Part shown: positions 1 to 13,888 of the stretch, in pieces
Layout of the letters: every line of letters begins with the position of its first letter
Numbering within the stretch: position 1 is the stretch's first letter
Assembly: GCF_011683955.1 (NCBI RefSeq)
Contig: NZ_JAAQPI010000025.1
Location: forward strand, 1 to 64,000
Direction of reading: 5' to 3'
DNA from: Pseudomaricurvus alkylphenolicus
Lineage (GTDB): Bacteria; Pseudomonadota; Gammaproteobacteria; Pseudomonadales; Cellvibrionaceae
Length of the DNA: 64,000 nt
Position numbers and translations under genes: made by a program
Notes under the pieces: model-generated
Database searches by the model: none
Told to the model about the DNA's origin: nothing
Seen by the model: only the letters and a program-made list of their open reading frames with translations

Positions 1-1208
1 GATACAACACCTGCACCCACGGTACGACCACCTTCACGGATCGCGAAGCGCAGACCTTCGTCCATCGCAATCGGGCAGATCAGGGTAACGGTCATCTGGA
101 TGTTGTCACCAGGCATTACCATTTCTACGCCTTCCGGCAGCTCACAAGCGCCGGTCACGTCAGTGGTACGGAAGTAGAACTGAGGACGGTAGCCCTTGAA
201 GAATGGAGTGTGGCGACCACCTTCATCCTTGGACAGTACGTAAACCTCACCTTCGAACTTGGTGTGAGGAGTGATAGAACCGGGCTTAGCCAGTACCTGA
301 CCACGCTCAACCTCGTCACGCTTGGTACCACGCAGCAGAACACCAACGTTCTCACCGGCACGACCTTCGTCCAGCAGCTTGCGGAACATCTCTACACCAG
401 TACAGGTGGTAGTGGTGGTGTCTTTGATACCAACGATTTCGATTTCTTCACCAACCTTGACGATACCGCGCTCAACACGACCGGTAACAACGGTACCACG
501 ACCCTGGATGGAGAATACGTCTTCGATCGGCATAATGAAGGCACCGTCGATCGCACGCTCAGGCTCAGGGATGTAAGAGTCCAGAGTCTCAACCAGCTTC
601 TTAACAGCGGTGGTACCCAGCTCGTTGTCGTCTTCGCCGTTCAGGGCCATCAGGGCAGAACCAGGGATGATCGGAGTGTCGTCGCCAGGGAACTCGTAAG
701 TGTCCAGCAGCTCGCGCAACTCCATCTCAACCAGCTCCAGCATCTCGGCGTATTCTTCAGAATCAACACCGCCACAGTCTTCAGCCAGCAGGTCAGCCTT
801 GTTCAGGAACACAACGATGTATGGTACACCAACCTGACGAGACAGCAGGATGTGCTCGCGGGTCTGAGGCATTGGGCCGTCAGTCGCACCACATACCAGG
901 ATAGCGCCGTCCATCTGAGCAGCACCGGTAATCATGTTCTTAACGTAGTCGGCGTGACCCGGGCAGTCTACGTGCGCGTAGTGACGATCGGGAGAATCGT
1001 ACTCTACGTGAGAGGTGGCGATGGTGATACCACGCTCACGCTCTTCAGGCGCATTGTCGATACCGTCGAAAGCAACGGCGTCGCCACCCCAAACCTCGGC
1101 ACATACGCGAGTCAGGGCTGCTGTCAGGGTAGTTTTACCGTGGTCAACGTGACCGATGGTACCCACGTTTACGTGCGGTTTGGACCGCTCAAATTGCTCT
1201 TTTGCCAC
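1..1208 (-). CDS. tufA: Elongation factor Tu, copy A (C-terminus cut by window edge)
   Basis: EF-Tu is the GTPase that carries aminoacyl-tRNA to the ribosome. The reading frame begins [20 protein letters not shown], followed by the P-loop GHVDHGKTT and the DCPGHADY and NKAD motifs. The first codon is GTG (1206-1208), where the second copy at 21890-23113 has ATG. Aligned to that copy, about 402 of 407 codons are present and only the last few lie outside the window. I see differences only in the first dozen or so codons, all silent apart from the start codon; the rest appears identical. It is the last gene of the rpsL-rpsG-fusA-tufA operon, 88 bp after fusA. Confidence 0.97.
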   Translation of the reverse strand, partial: MAKEQFERSKPHVNVGTIGHVDHGKTTLTAALTRVCAEVWGGDAVAFDGIDNAPEERERGITIATSHVEYDSPDRHYAHVDCPGHADYVKNMITGAAQMDGAILVCGATDGPMPQTREHILLSRQVGVPYIVVFLNKADLLAEDCGGVDSEEYAEMLELVEMELRELLDTYEFPGDDTPIIPGSALMALNGEDDNELGTTAVKKLVETLDSYIPEPERAIDGAFIMPIEDVFSIQGRGTVVTGRVERGIVKVGEEIEIVGIKDTTTTTCTGVEMFRKLLDEGRAGENVGVLLRGTKRDEVERGQVLAKPGSITPHTKFEGEVYVLSKDEGGRHTPFFKGYRPQFYFRTTDVTGACELPEGVEMVMPGDNIQMTVTLICPIAMDEGLRFAIREGGRTVGAGVV

Positions 1209-1296
1209 TGTTTTATTCCTCTAAAAAATATTCAGCAACGAATGATAAAACGGTAAGTTATTCACCGCCCTTGTATAAATAAGCCAGTGCCAACCA

Positions 1297-3396
1297 CTAG
1301 CTTTTAGCCATCACTTCATCAGCGATATTTTTTGGAGCCTCTGCATAACGCTCGAACTCCATGGTAAAGGTCGCACGACCCTGAGTTGCCGAACGCAGGT
1401 CAGTGGCGTAACCGAACATTTCGGCCAACGGCACCTCAGCGTTAACAACCTTACCAGATGGATTTTCATCCATACCCTGAATCATGCCACGACGGCGATT
1501 GAGGTCACCGACCACGTCGCCCATGTTTTCTTCAGGGGTAACCACTTCAACCTTCATCATTGGCTCGAGCAATACCGCACCGCCCTCTTCTGCCAATTTT
1601 TTGGTTGCCATGGAGGCTGCAATCTTAAACGCCATCTCGTTAGAGTCAACATCGTGGAAAGAGCCATCATAAAGCGTAGCCTTCAAACCCAGTAAAGGAA
1701 AGCCGGCCAGTACGCCATTTTGCATCTGCTCAGAGATGCCTTTTTCAACCGCGGGAATATACTCTCGCGGTACAACGCCACCTACGATTTCGTTAACGAA
1801 CTCGAGGCCTTCGGCATTGGAATCTTCTGCAGGTTCGAACTTCACCCAAACGTGGCCATACTGGCCACGACCGCCTGACTGGCGCACAAATTTACCTTCA
1901 ATTTCCGATATCCGGGTAATGCGCTCGCGATAGGCCACCTGAGGCTTACCGATGTTGGCCTCAACGCTGAACTCGCGTTTCATACGGTCAACAATAATGT
2001 CCAGGTGCAGCTCACCCATACCGGAAATAATGGTCTGACCCGTCTCTTCATCGGTTTTAACACGGAAAGACGGGTCTTCCTGGGCCAGCTTGCCCAGCGC
2101 CACACCCATCTTTTCCTGGTCCGCCTTGGTGCGAGGCTCAACCGCTACCGAAATAACCGGCTCGGGGAACTCCATGCGCTCCAAAACGATCTTGGACTCT
2201 TCGCTACAGAGGGTGTCGCCTGTTGTCGTGTCCTTGAGACCGATGGCAGCGGCAATATCACCCGCCAGCACTTCCTTGATCTCTTCGCGGGAGTTGGAGT
2301 GCATTTGCACCATACGGCCAACGCGCTCTTTTTTGCCCTTAACGGAGTTGTAGACCGCTGTGCCACTTTCAAGCTTGCCGGAATAAACCCGGAAGAAGGT
2401 CAGCGTACCCACAAACGGATCGGTGGCAATCTTGAACGCCAGCGCTGAGAAAGGGGCATTATCGTCGGCTTCGCGGGTTGCAACGGTCTCACCGTCGTCG
2501 AGCGTACCTTCGATGGCTTTTACCTCTTCCGGGGAGGGCAGGAATTCAATCACGGCATCCAGCATGGCCTGAACACCCTTGTTCTTGAATGCCGAACCAC
2601 CAATGACCGGAATAATCTCATTGGCCAGCGTGCGCTGACGGATGGCTGACTTGATTTCCTCTTCGGACAATTCACCGTCTTCCAGGTATTTGTCCATCAG
2701 CTCATCGTTGGCTTCGGCGGCAGCCTCAACCAGAAACTCGCGCATTTCTTCGCACTTGTCCTGCATCTCCGCCGGGATGTCGCCGTACTCGAAGGTCATG
2801 CCCATGTCATCCTCATTCCAGAGTATGGCCTTCATCTTGATCAGGTCGACAACACCTTTGAATTCGTCTTCGGCACCGATGGTCATTTGCAGAGGTACCG
2901 GGTTGGCGTTCAGCCGCTCTTTCAGCTGACTGACAACCATTTCAAAGTCTGCGCCAGCACGGTCCATCTTGTTGACGAACACCATGCGGGGGACTTCATA
3001 CTTGTTGGCCTGGCGCCAGACCGTTTCGGTCTGAGGCTGTACACCGGAGGAGCCACACAATACAACAACCGCACCGTCCAGCACTCGCAGCGAACGCTCT
3101 ACCTCAATGGTAAAATCCACGTGCCCGGGAGTGTCGATGATATTGATGCGATGCTTATCGAACTGCTGCTGCATACCGGACCAAAAACAGGTGGTTGCTG
3201 CAGAGGTGATGGTGATACCGCGTTCCTGCTCCTGCTCCATCCAGTCCATCGTGGCTGCACCGTCGTGGACTTCGCCGATCTTGTGAGACAGACCGGTGTA
3301 GAACAGAACCCGTTCAGTGGTGGTGGTCTTGCCGGCATCTACGTGCGCACAGATACCAATGTTGCGGTAGCGTGCGATAGGAGTAGTACGTGCCAC
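1297..3396 (-). CDS. fusA: Elongation factor G
   Basis: EF-G is the translocase GTPase of translation. The 699-residue product has the P-loop [13 protein letters not shown] near residue 17, [19 protein letters not shown], and the domain IV-V sequences typical of EF-G ([16 protein letters not shown]). Length is normal for the family. The start codon is GTG at 3394-3396, with a GGAGA Shine-Dalgarno sequence 8-9 bases upstream; no better start exists. It lies between rpsG (138-bp gap containing a hairpin) and tufA in the str operon. Confidence 0.98.
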   Translation of the reverse strand: MARTTPIARYRNIGICAHVDAGKTTTTERVLFYTGLSHKIGEVHDGAATMDWMEQEQERGITITSAATTCFWSGMQQQFDKHRINIIDTPGHVDFTIEVERSLRVLDGAVVVLCGSSGVQPQTETVWRQANKYEVPRMVFVNKMDRAGADFEMVVSQLKERLNANPVPLQMTIGAEDEFKGVVDLIKMKAILWNEDDMGMTFEYGDIPAEMQDKCEEMREFLVEAAAEANDELMDKYLEDGELSEEEIKSAIRQRTLANEIIPVIGGSAFKNKGVQAMLDAVIEFLPSPEEVKAIEGTLDDGETVATREADDNAPFSALAFKIATDPFVGTLTFFRVYSGKLESGTAVYNSVKGKKERVGRMVQMHSNSREEIKEVLAGDIAAAIGLKDTTTGDTLCSEESKIVLERMEFPEPVISVAVEPRTKADQEKMGVALGKLAQEDPSFRVKTDEETGQTIISGMGELHLDIIVDRMKREFSVEANIGKPQVAYRERITRISEIEGKFVRQSGGRGQYGHVWVKFEPAEDSNAEGLEFVNEIVGGVVPREYIPAVEKGISEQMQNGVLAGFPLLGLKATLYDGSFHDVDSNEMAFKIAASMATKKLAEEGGAVLLEPMMKVEVVTPEENMGDVVGDLNRRRGMIQGMDENPSGKVVNAEVPLAEMFGYATDLRSATQGRATFTMEFERYAEAPKNIADEVMAKS

Positions 3397-3444
3397 GAGG
3401 GTTCTCCAAATGTTTGCTGCTTTTTATTGCGGCTTGTAAACGGT

Positions 3445-3471
3445 AAAAGGCAGCGATAGTAGCTGCCTTTT
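3445..3471 (-). terminator. Intercistronic hairpin rpsG-fusA
   Basis: AAAAGGCAGC and GCTGCCTTTT form a perfect 10-bp stem with a 7-base loop between rpsG and fusA, read on the minus strand and ending in four T residues. It looks like a leaky terminator or an RNA-processing hairpin that adjusts fusA-tuf expression relative to rpsL-rpsG. A second GC-rich hairpin lies just upstream, around 3492-3510. Confidence 0.5.
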
Positions 3472-3534
3472 ATTAAGCCTTTTTGACGTCTGGGCCGCCA
3501 TCCAGCGGCCCGGCCTTGCGGCCCTGTCGCTACC

Positions 3535-4032
<498 letters not shown>

Positions 4033-4157
4033 CTAAGACAACGCTCTCACAACTTCTTCGTGCTTTCGCCTGCTTTAAGCTACTTGCTGATTTAACTATG
4101 AGCGCGCTTAGCCTTACTCGGTTCAACCGAAAACGTTAATACAGTTTCACAACGCCC

Positions 4158-4529
4158 TTACTTGGGACGCTTGGCACCGTACTTGGAACGACCTTGCTTA
4201 CGATCGCTCACGCCAGAGGTATCGAGGCTACCGCGGACAGTGTGATAACGAACACCTGGCAGGTCTTTAACACGACCGCCACGGATCAGTACCACGCTGT
4301 GCTCCTGCAAGTTGTGACCTTCACCACCAATGTAAGAAGTCACTTCAAAACCACTGGTCAGGCGCACACGGCAAACCTTACGCAGAGCAGAGTTTGGCTT
4401 CTTAGGAGTAGTGGTGTAAACGCGGGTGCAAACACCACGGCGCTGAGGGCAAGCTTGCAGAGCGGGAACGTCGCTCTTCTGAACCTTACGTTTTCTAGGC
4501 TTACGAACCAATTGGTTGATCGTTGCCAT
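4158..4529 (-). CDS. rpsL: 30S ribosomal protein S12
   Basis: S12 is the decoding-centre protein. The product is 123 residues, starting [17 protein letters not shown]. This ATG (4527-4529) is chosen over in-frame upstream codons because it has a GGAG Shine-Dalgarno sequence and matches the family N-terminus; longer versions would run through the promoter. Lys43 and Lys88, the classic streptomycin-resistance positions, are wild type, as is Asp89 in the KDLPG motif. It is the first gene of the str operon. Confidence 0.98.
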   Translation of the reverse strand: MATINQLVRKPRKRKVQKSDVPALQACPQRRGVCTRVYTTTPKKPNSALRKVCRVRLTSGFEVTSYIGGEGHNLQEHSVVLIRGGRVKDLPGVRYHTVRGSLDTSGVSDRKQGRSKYGAKRPK

Positions 4530-4643
4530 GAAAAATAACTCCAAAAAAATGAATGCCTTACGAATAAGGCCAGTTAACAGTAGTCGGTGCGCCGTGCCGG
4601 TTAACCGGACACGCGAACCAGCCCCAATTTCCAGGGGTCGCGC

Positions 4644-4672
4644 ATTGTACGGGGTCGGGTCTGGCAGGTCAA
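4644..4672 (-). promoter_or_regulatory. sigma70 promoter of the str operon
   Basis: On the minus strand, TTGACC (4667-4672) and TACAAT (4644-4649) are separated by exactly 17 bases. This predicts a start near 4637 and a leader of about 108 bases before rpsL. The leader contains a perfect palindrome CCGGTTAACCGG (4597-4608) and a small hairpin GCCTTA-cgaa-TAAGGC (4555-4570). Confidence 0.8.
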
Positions 4673-5035
4673 GTCCTGTGAATTGCGGCCAGGGGTACAA
4701 CTATGGCTATAGAAGATGAGGGAGCCAGACAACGGCTATAAGGAGGAATCCAGGCTGTCCGGTAAGCCACTGAGCACAAGGTCATTTTAGGCCAAACACG
4801 GTTGAATTGAAGCCCGTTGTGTTGGGTGCCGCCACCCCTCCCTGGCAGCGACACCCGAACCGGCTACCTGAAAGTGGGCGGCCGGCATGGTTCCACTGGA
4901 GCTGAGCTCCGGCGTCGAGAGTGCAGGATGCTTGTCCTGCAACCTGACTGAAGAGCTTGGAGTCACCTCCCCAGCAGGCCGAAGCCATGATCAGGGATTA
5001 CGGCGGATCTGTCTGTGTGCAAACGATGCGGATTA
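4673..5035. other. Intergenic stretch between str promoter and cassette
   Basis: I see no convincing gene in these roughly 360 bases. Small frames on either strand lack a Shine-Dalgarno sequence and family resemblance. Two short inverted repeats are visible: TGCAGGA-6-TCCTGCA (4922-4941) and GGAGCT-g-AGCTCC (4899-4911). Neither is followed by a T-run on the minus strand, so no clear terminator separates the response regulator from rpsL. Confidence 0.5.
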
Positions 5036-5051
5036 TGTAACGGTTTGTAAC
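5036..5051 (-). promoter_or_regulatory. Candidate response-regulator box 2 (GTTACA direct repeat)
   Basis: The minus strand reads GTTACAAACCGTTACA: two GTTACA half-sites exactly 10 bp apart, the geometry used by OmpR/PhoB-family regulators. It is close to the E. coli RstA box (TACATNTNGTTACA; 10 of 12 defined positions). A nearly identical motif lies at 7893-7909. It sits 10 bp beyond the end of the response-regulator gene, upstream of the str promoter. Confidence 0.5.
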
Positions 5052-5061
5052 CAGGCGACAA

Positions 5062-5757
5062 TCAGATGGTTTCCGGCACCATCAGATAACCGCGGTTGCG
5101 CACGGTTTTAATCCGGCTTGGATTGTTGGGGTCATCACTGATTTTGTGGCGCAAACGGGAGATAGTGACATCCACAAAGCGGCTGATGCCATCGTACTCG
5201 ATGCCTCTCACGTCGGAGAAAATGGACTCTCTGCTGAGCACCCGCCCGGCGTTGCGCGCCAATAGATAGAGCACGTCGTATTCGTGGGTGGTGAGCTCCA
5301 ACGCCCGCCCCCGTTGCCTCACTTCACGGGCGACATTGTTGATGTGCAGATCCTGCACCGCAAGGGTTGTTTCGTTGGCGCCCAAACTTTGTTGAATACG
5401 ACGGCTGACCGCATTGATCTTGGCGGCCAGCAAACGGGGCTCCACAGGTTTGCAAATATAGTCATCAGCCCCCATTTCCAGCCCGATGATCTGATCGATC
5501 TGGTCACTGCGAGCAGTCAACATGATGATCGGATTGCTAAAGACCTGTCGGACTTCGCGACAGATATCGATACCACTCTTGCCCGGCAACATAATGTCCA
5601 GCAACACGACATCAGGCTGCTCTTCCAGGATTCGCTCAACCGCACTTAAACCGTCGGCTTCGTGGCTGAGGCGATAATCAAAGTTACTCAGATACTCAAC
5701 GGTCAATGCCGCCAATTCAGCGTCATCTTCAATCAGCAATATGTGAAGCTGGCTCAT
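5062..5757 (-). CDS. OmpR-family response regulator, RstA-like
   Basis: Two-component DNA-binding response regulator, 231 residues. The receiver domain (about 4-120) has acidic pocket D11/D12, phospho-acceptor D54 in VLLDIMLPG, T81 and K103. The winged-helix domain (about 135-230) carries TTHEYDVLYLLARNAGRVLSRE and the recognition region FVDVTISRLRHKI. It is RstA-like by overall resemblance. It is the last gene of a four-gene cassette: its start is 5 bp after the barrel gene's stop, and the partner kinase is the first gene, so the pair flanks two envelope proteins. An RstA-like box follows its stop codon. Confidence 0.93.
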   Translation of the reverse strand: MSQLHILLIEDDAELAALTVEYLSNFDYRLSHEADGLSAVERILEEQPDVVLLDIMLPGKSGIDICREVRQVFSNPIIMLTARSDQIDQIIGLEMGADDYICKPVEPRLLAAKINAVSRRIQQSLGANETTLAVQDLHINNVAREVRQRGRALELTTHEYDVLYLLARNAGRVLSRESIFSDVRGIEYDGISRFVDVTISRLRHKISDDPNNPSRIKTVRNRGYLMVPETI

Positions 5758-5762
5758 TGTGT

Positions 5763-7055
5763 TCAGAATCTCCTGTGCAGCTGCAACTGCAATTGGCTGC
5801 GCTCGTAATCGTGCAATCGATGATTGGCATGGTTACGATAATTGGACAAGGTCATGGACAGGCTGGTTTCGGCGGTAACCTTATAACGCCATCCCACTCG
5901 CAATAAATGAAAGTCCTCCTCTCTTTCATCATCATAGAGAGGTGCTTCGGGCGCTTCATAGTGGCTCGATCGCCAGTACCATTGAGACCAAAGCGCCCAG
6001 CTTGGCTGTGTCTGGTAAAAGAGTTTGGCACCGACCTCGGTAGCGTCGTAACTGTATAAATCGGCCTGCGCGTTATTCGTCACCCGATGAGCCTGTAAAC
6101 TCAAGCGATAATTGGGATTGAGCCGCAGTTGATAATCCACACCTATCCCGAGGATATCGGCATCTTTATCTGACTCCGGCAGGGTTTGCTGATCACGAAA
6201 ATTGTATCCCCGCTGGCGATATTCCATCTGCACACTGATTTGCCAATGCTTGTCACGCCACTGTATTTCCGGCGTCAGGCTGATGTCATTGATGTCTGTT
6301 CCACTGCCATAGCGATAGTGAGACAGCTCCCACTCCAGGCCCACCTGCCAATGGCTGGAAGTAAGCAGTGTCAGTTCACCCAGATACCGGAGATTACCCA
6401 GGTCGGCATCGTTTTGATCGGTATAGCTGCGTTGGTATATTGACAAGTAGTGACGCCAACGAAACTCGTCTGTACGCTTGTATGCATTCAGGGCCAGCAG
6501 CGCACCTCCGTAGTGGTCGCTTGCCTCCAGTGCCGAGGATGCCAGGCGCCGATTATCGACGCCGATATCTGCATCTTCCGGGCCGCTGTTGGCGTTGCTG
6601 TCGTATCCAAAGAAGCCGCTCAGGTCTCCTCCAAAGCGCCAATCAGCAGAATCAGAATTCGACGGCATGAGCGGCTGCTGGCGCTGTGCAAACAAAATTT
6701 GCTGATAAAAACGCAAGGTGTTTTCCCTGACCGTATCCGGCAGGGGCGCCTCGCTCATCACCTGACGAACCATCTGCCGGGCATCGCCATAACGCCCATC
6801 CAGGAAATATAAACGGGCCAGATCGAGGCGCCCCCGATGCCATTGAGGGTATTGCTCCAATCGATTTTCGAGGCTGCCGATTGCCTGTTTCGGCTGACTG
6901 CGGGAGAGAGTCGACAACTGTTTCAGGTAATCGGTGTGGATTCCGGGGAAACCCGTTTCTACGGGCTCTGCGTCCTGCGCCTGCAATGGCTGTATAACTA
7001 CCAGCAGTGCGGTGATCAGCCATTGGACAATATTAGGGGAGCCTAGCCGTTCCAT
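5763..7055 (-). CDS. Outer-membrane beta-barrel with N-terminal TPR-like region (SLAM/DUF560-like)
   Basis: The 430-residue product has a signal peptide (cleavage after about residue 26, PLQA/QDAEP). A helical, TPR-like region follows (about 40-125, with LEQYPQWHRGRLDLARLYFLDGRYGDA). From about 145 to the end come alternating amphipathic strands that finish in a C-terminal Phe (LQLHRRF), the usual outer-membrane barrel signal. GFFGYDSNANS at the start of the barrel resembles SLAM/DUF560 proteins, which move lipoproteins to the cell surface. No typical SLAM cargo gene is adjacent, so function is open; a YaiO-type or other porin-like barrel is the alternative. The barrel itself is more certain than the family. 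Confidence 0.62.
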   Translation of the reverse strand: MERLGSPNIVQWLITALLVVIQPLQAQDAEPVETGFPGIHTDYLKQLSTLSRSQPKQAIGSLENRLEQYPQWHRGRLDLARLYFLDGRYGDARQMVRQVMSEAPLPDTVRENTLRFYQQILFAQRQQPLMPSNSDSADWRFGGDLSGFFGYDSNANSGPEDADIGVDNRRLASSALEASDHYGGALLALNAYKRTDEFRWRHYLSIYQRSYTDQNDADLGNLRYLGELTLLTSSHWQVGLEWELSHYRYGSGTDINDISLTPEIQWRDKHWQISVQMEYRQRGYNFRDQQTLPESDKDADILGIGVDYQLRLNPNYRLSLQAHRVTNNAQADLYSYDATEVGAKLFYQTQPSWALWSQWYWRSSHYEAPEAPLYDDEREEDFHLLRVGWRYKVTAETSLSMTLSNYRNHANHRLHDYERSQLQLQLHRRF

Positions 7056-7060
7056 CAGCC

Positions 7061-7822
7061 TTAGTCTTTAACCGGGTGCTCAAATTCAGGTGCCAGGGTA
7101 TCGAAGCCGGGCTTCGCCAAGGTTGTGTCTTCTTCCTGGTCCAGGTCGGGCGCCAGCGTCACGCCTTCGTCATCAATATTGTCCGAACCACTGACAATGG
7201 ATTCTGGCATATCCCTGTCGGCATCGCTGCCGGTCACATTCCCGAGATTTTCGAACTGGCTGACAAAGTTGTCCAGAACTTCAGATTTGTTGAAATCCTG
7301 ATCCACCGGCGTCATAGCTTCAATAGCATTTCCATCTCGGGTACCAACAGTCTCAATGGATTGTGTCCGCAGCAATATCCGATCCTGGGCTCCATCTATC
7401 TTCTGCGGTAGGCCACCCAGAGACTGCTCCATTCGCTCCAGCAACTCCAACTGTTCCATTTGCTGCAGTAGCGTGTGTTGGTGATCATGGGGATCGGCCT
7501 GTGCGTTATCGCGATCACCCGAGAAATTGCGATCGGCACCGTAGTCACCCAAGTCACTGCCATCCAGATGTTCAAACTGGGCCCGCTCCGGTGCCTCCAG
7601 ATCTTCTGACAGTCCGGGCTTGGCACCGGGTCCAGGCTGTCCAGCAGGCAGGGGTTGCTCCACTTCCTGAGCCCAGTCACCCCAGTCTTCAGCCTCACCC
7701 CAGGCTCTGTTCTCAGCCCAGACAAGGGGCAACACCTGCAATACCAACACCAGCACAGGCCATTTGAGGTTGCGCATGACATCGGAGTAGTGGGAAAACA
7801 GCAGGGACAATCGAATGTTCAC
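7061..7822 (-). CDS. Acidic exported protein of unknown function
   Basis: I do not recognise this protein. It has 253 residues from a GTG start (7820-7822). An alternative ATG at 7775-7777 would give a cleaner signal peptide (MRNLKWPVLVLVLQVLPLVWA, then cut). There is no lipobox cysteine, so the product should be soluble in the periplasm or exported. The mature part is rich in Asp, Glu, Gln and Pro and looks largely disordered, apart from a short amphipathic helix (LLQQMEQLELLERMEQSLGGL region). Its stop is 5 bp before the barrel gene, so the two are almost certainly co-transcribed and may work together. Confidence 0.8.
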   Translation of the reverse strand: MNIRLSLLFSHYSDVMRNLKWPVLVLVLQVLPLVWAENRAWGEAEDWGDWAQEVEQPLPAGQPGPGAKPGLSEDLEAPERAQFEHLDGSDLGDYGADRNFSGDRDNAQADPHDHQHTLLQQMEQLELLERMEQSLGGLPQKIDGAQDRILLRTQSIETVGTRDGNAIEAMTPVDQDFNKSEVLDNFVSQFENLGNVTGSDADRDMPESIVSGSDNIDDEGVTLAPDLDQEEDTTLAKPGFDTLAPEFEHPVKD

Positions 7823-7883
7823 GTAAATTTCTCGCCGGATTCGGGCAGGCTTTCAGTATCCGGGCTTTGGTGCCACGAGTAAA

Positions 7884-7926
7884 ATACTAATGTGTATCGG
7901 TTTGTATCGAATAACTATCTGTATCG
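7884..7926 (-). promoter_or_regulatory. Candidate regulator box 1 and promoter for acidic-protein/barrel/regulator genes
   Basis: On the minus strand CGATACA occurs three times (7920-7926, 7903-7909, 7893-7899). The last two are 10 bp apart within CGATACAAACCGATACA. Three bases later comes a -10-like TAGTAT (7884-7889), whose TAG is also the stop codon of the histidine-kinase gene. No good -35 is present and the repeats occupy that place, as at promoters activated by OmpR-family regulators. The core TACAAACCG-W-TACA matches the site at 5036-5051 in 13 of 14 positions. Confidence 0.5.
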
Positions 7927-9536
7927 GCTGGGGCAGTGCCACGACAGACGAACTCAAGACTGGCCTCTGCACCTCCCATCTTGGACTGACCTATCGACAC
8001 CTCGCCACCATGCCAATGGGCAATCTGGCGCACAATAGCGAGCCCCAATCCAGTACCTCCTGTACGGCGGCTGCGGCTGCTTTCCACCCGTGTAAAGGGT
8101 TCAAGCACTGATTCCCGATGACTTTCAGGAATTCCAGGTCCATCATCACCAATTCGAACAATGACCTTGCCTTCAAAGCTGGCAGCAGTCACTGCAACGG
8201 TTGTTTCGGCGTATTGAAACGCGTTGTTCAGCAGGTTTTGCAGTGCTCGCTTGATGTAGTGTGAATCCGCGTCAATCATCAGACCCGGTTCCAGATGTCG
8301 CTGCACCTTGAGGTTTGGATTCTGTTCAACCAGGGGTACCAGCAAAAGCTCCAAAGCCGGTGCCAGGGGAAACTGCCGCAGCTGCAAATCGGGCCGATGG
8401 CTTTCCAGGCTGGCATAGAGCAGTATCTCCTCCACCAGGCTGTTCAACTCACCCAGATTGTCGCTGATTCCCCGCAGGTGCTTACGGGCAGGGTTATCGC
8501 CATCATTGCCTGCCGACGTCAGCTTTTGATCCGCCAGCTCCAAATGGAACCGACAGCGTGACAATGGCGTTTTCAGCTCGTGAGATACCGCGTGATTGAG
8601 ATCCCGCTGCGCCTTGAGTAATTGGCCAATGCGTTCCGACATGGTGTTGATACTACCTGCGACCGCCGTCAACGTATCCCGGCCCTCAACCGTTAAATGG
8701 GTCGTATCAACACCGGGTTGCAGCGCCCGCACTTCGTCCATCATCCGATTGAGACGCCGTTCCAACGGGCGTATCAACAAAAAGCACAGCCCGGCTAAAA
8801 GCAGCAGACTCAAAATGATGAGAGCGACCAACCAGGCACGGGGAAATGGCACGTACAGCGGTGCATCCCCAAGCTGCAAAAATTCTCCGCTGTTGCCGAT
8901 GGGGGCCAGGGTGCGAATGGCCCTGTCACCGTTGTCGAGAGTGGTCAGCTCTACCACCGTATCTCCACGACTGAGCGCCCGGTTTTGCACGTAGCCGGCC
9001 GCCAGTTGATCGCGACTGAGCCACCGCAGTACAAACCCGAATTGGTCCTGCATTTCTCTCAGTGCTTGCTGCCTGGACTGCTTCGGCAGGCGACCCAACT
9101 CATTCAACAGCAACAGCGTGGTTCCTCTGAAGAATTGTTCGCTGACTTTTCGCTCCGACAATACAAAACGCAGCCACTGGTCAGACACCCCGTCGAGCTG
9201 GGCCAACACCAACCGCTTGTCATCGCCGAGCCTTGCGAGGTGCAATTGCAGCGGCCCCCAACGGGTGGTCTTGAGCTGGACAGTGAGGTCCTTCGGCACC
9301 AGCTCAAAGTCTAGACCTGTGACTCGCTGACTCAGCTCTTTCCATTGATCCTGCCGCTCTCCACGATGCCGCTGCATGCCTTCGAAAATTAACTGAATGG
9401 TGCCACGTGACTGTTGCAGAAGATATTGATCGAGCCTCTCCGCCTGCCAATAGCGATACCCCAGCAGTGCACTGGTACCAACGGCGATAACCGCCAGCAC
9501 GATACCAATATAAACTCGAAAAAAGATGCTTCGCAT
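7887..9536 (-). CDS. Membrane sensor histidine kinase, RstB-like
   Basis: About 549 residues. The start at 9534-9536 is preferred over the in-frame ATG two codons upstream because GGGAG lies 7 bases before it. The protein has a first membrane segment (about 7-28), a periplasmic sensor region of about 200 residues, a second segment (about 236-257), HAMP, the HisKA motif HAVSHELKTPLSR with the phospho-acceptor His near residue 320, an N box (NLLNNAFQYA) and G boxes (GDDGPGIP, GGTGLGLAIV). All catalytic motifs are intact. It is the first gene of the cassette, 106 bp after rpoC. Its 3-prime end overlaps the repeats proposed to control the downstream genes. Confidence 0.93.
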   Translation of the reverse strand: MRSIFFRVYIGIVLAVIAVGTSALLGYRYWQAERLDQYLLQQSRGTIQLIFEGMQRHRGERQDQWKELSQRVTGLDFELVPKDLTVQLKTTRWGPLQLHLARLGDDKRLVLAQLDGVSDQWLRFVLSERKVSEQFFRGTTLLLLNELGRLPKQSRQQALREMQDQFGFVLRWLSRDQLAAGYVQNRALSRGDTVVELTTLDNGDRAIRTLAPIGNSGEFLQLGDAPLYVPFPRAWLVALIILSLLLLAGLCFLLIRPLERRLNRMMDEVRALQPGVDTTHLTVEGRDTLTAVAGSINTMSERIGQLLKAQRDLNHAVSHELKTPLSRCRFHLELADQKLTSAGNDGDNPARKHLRGISDNLGELNSLVEEILLYASLESHRPDLQLRQFPLAPALELLLVPLVEQNPNLKVQRHLEPGLMIDADSHYIKRALQNLLNNAFQYAETTVAVTAASFEGKVIVRIGDDGPGIPESHRESVLEPFTRVESSRSRRTGGTGLGLAIVRQIAHWHGGEVSIGQSKMGGAEASLEFVCRGTAPADTDSYSIQTDTH

Positions 9537-9564
9537 GTGCATTCTCCCGCCCCTGAACCACTCG

Positions 9565-9594
9565 ATTCTAATTTTACTCTGCCCTAAAACGCAA
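9565..9594 (-). promoter_or_regulatory. Candidate promoter of the histidine-kinase gene
   Basis: TTGCGT (9589-9594) and TAGAAT (9565-9570) are 18 bases apart on the minus strand. The same hexamers form the stronger tRNA-operon promoter at 23837-23865. The -35 overlaps the T-rich arm of the rpoC terminator, so the kinase would be transcribed just as the rpoC transcript ends. Confidence 0.35.
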
Positions 9595-9620
9595 AAAGCC
9601 CCCAGATGGGAGCTTTTTGC
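9591..9620 (-). terminator. Rho-independent terminator after rpoC
   Basis: Read on the minus strand, GCAAAAAGC and GCTTTTTGC pair around an inner CCC/GGG and a 4-base loop, with T residues in the descending arm and just beyond. It lies 22 bp after the rpoC stop and marks the end of the rplKAJL-rpoBC transcription unit. Confidence 0.75.
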
Positions 9621-9642
9621 TGGCGGTTTAAAAGCGCTGAAA

Positions 9643-13869
<4,227 letters not shown>

Positions 13870-13888
13870 GGGAATGTCTCCAATTGTC

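Noticed and set aside
210..1256. A 348-codon open frame on the plus strand opposite tufA (and its twin at 22115-23146)
   Set aside because: It is the mirror of highly biased EF-Tu codons; it has no family resemblance and is repeated simply because the two tuf genes are nearly identical.
4782..5111. Small frames of about 68-74 codons in the gap before rpsL
   Set aside because: They have no Shine-Dalgarno sequence, no family resemblance, and lie across inverted repeats and the regulator box.
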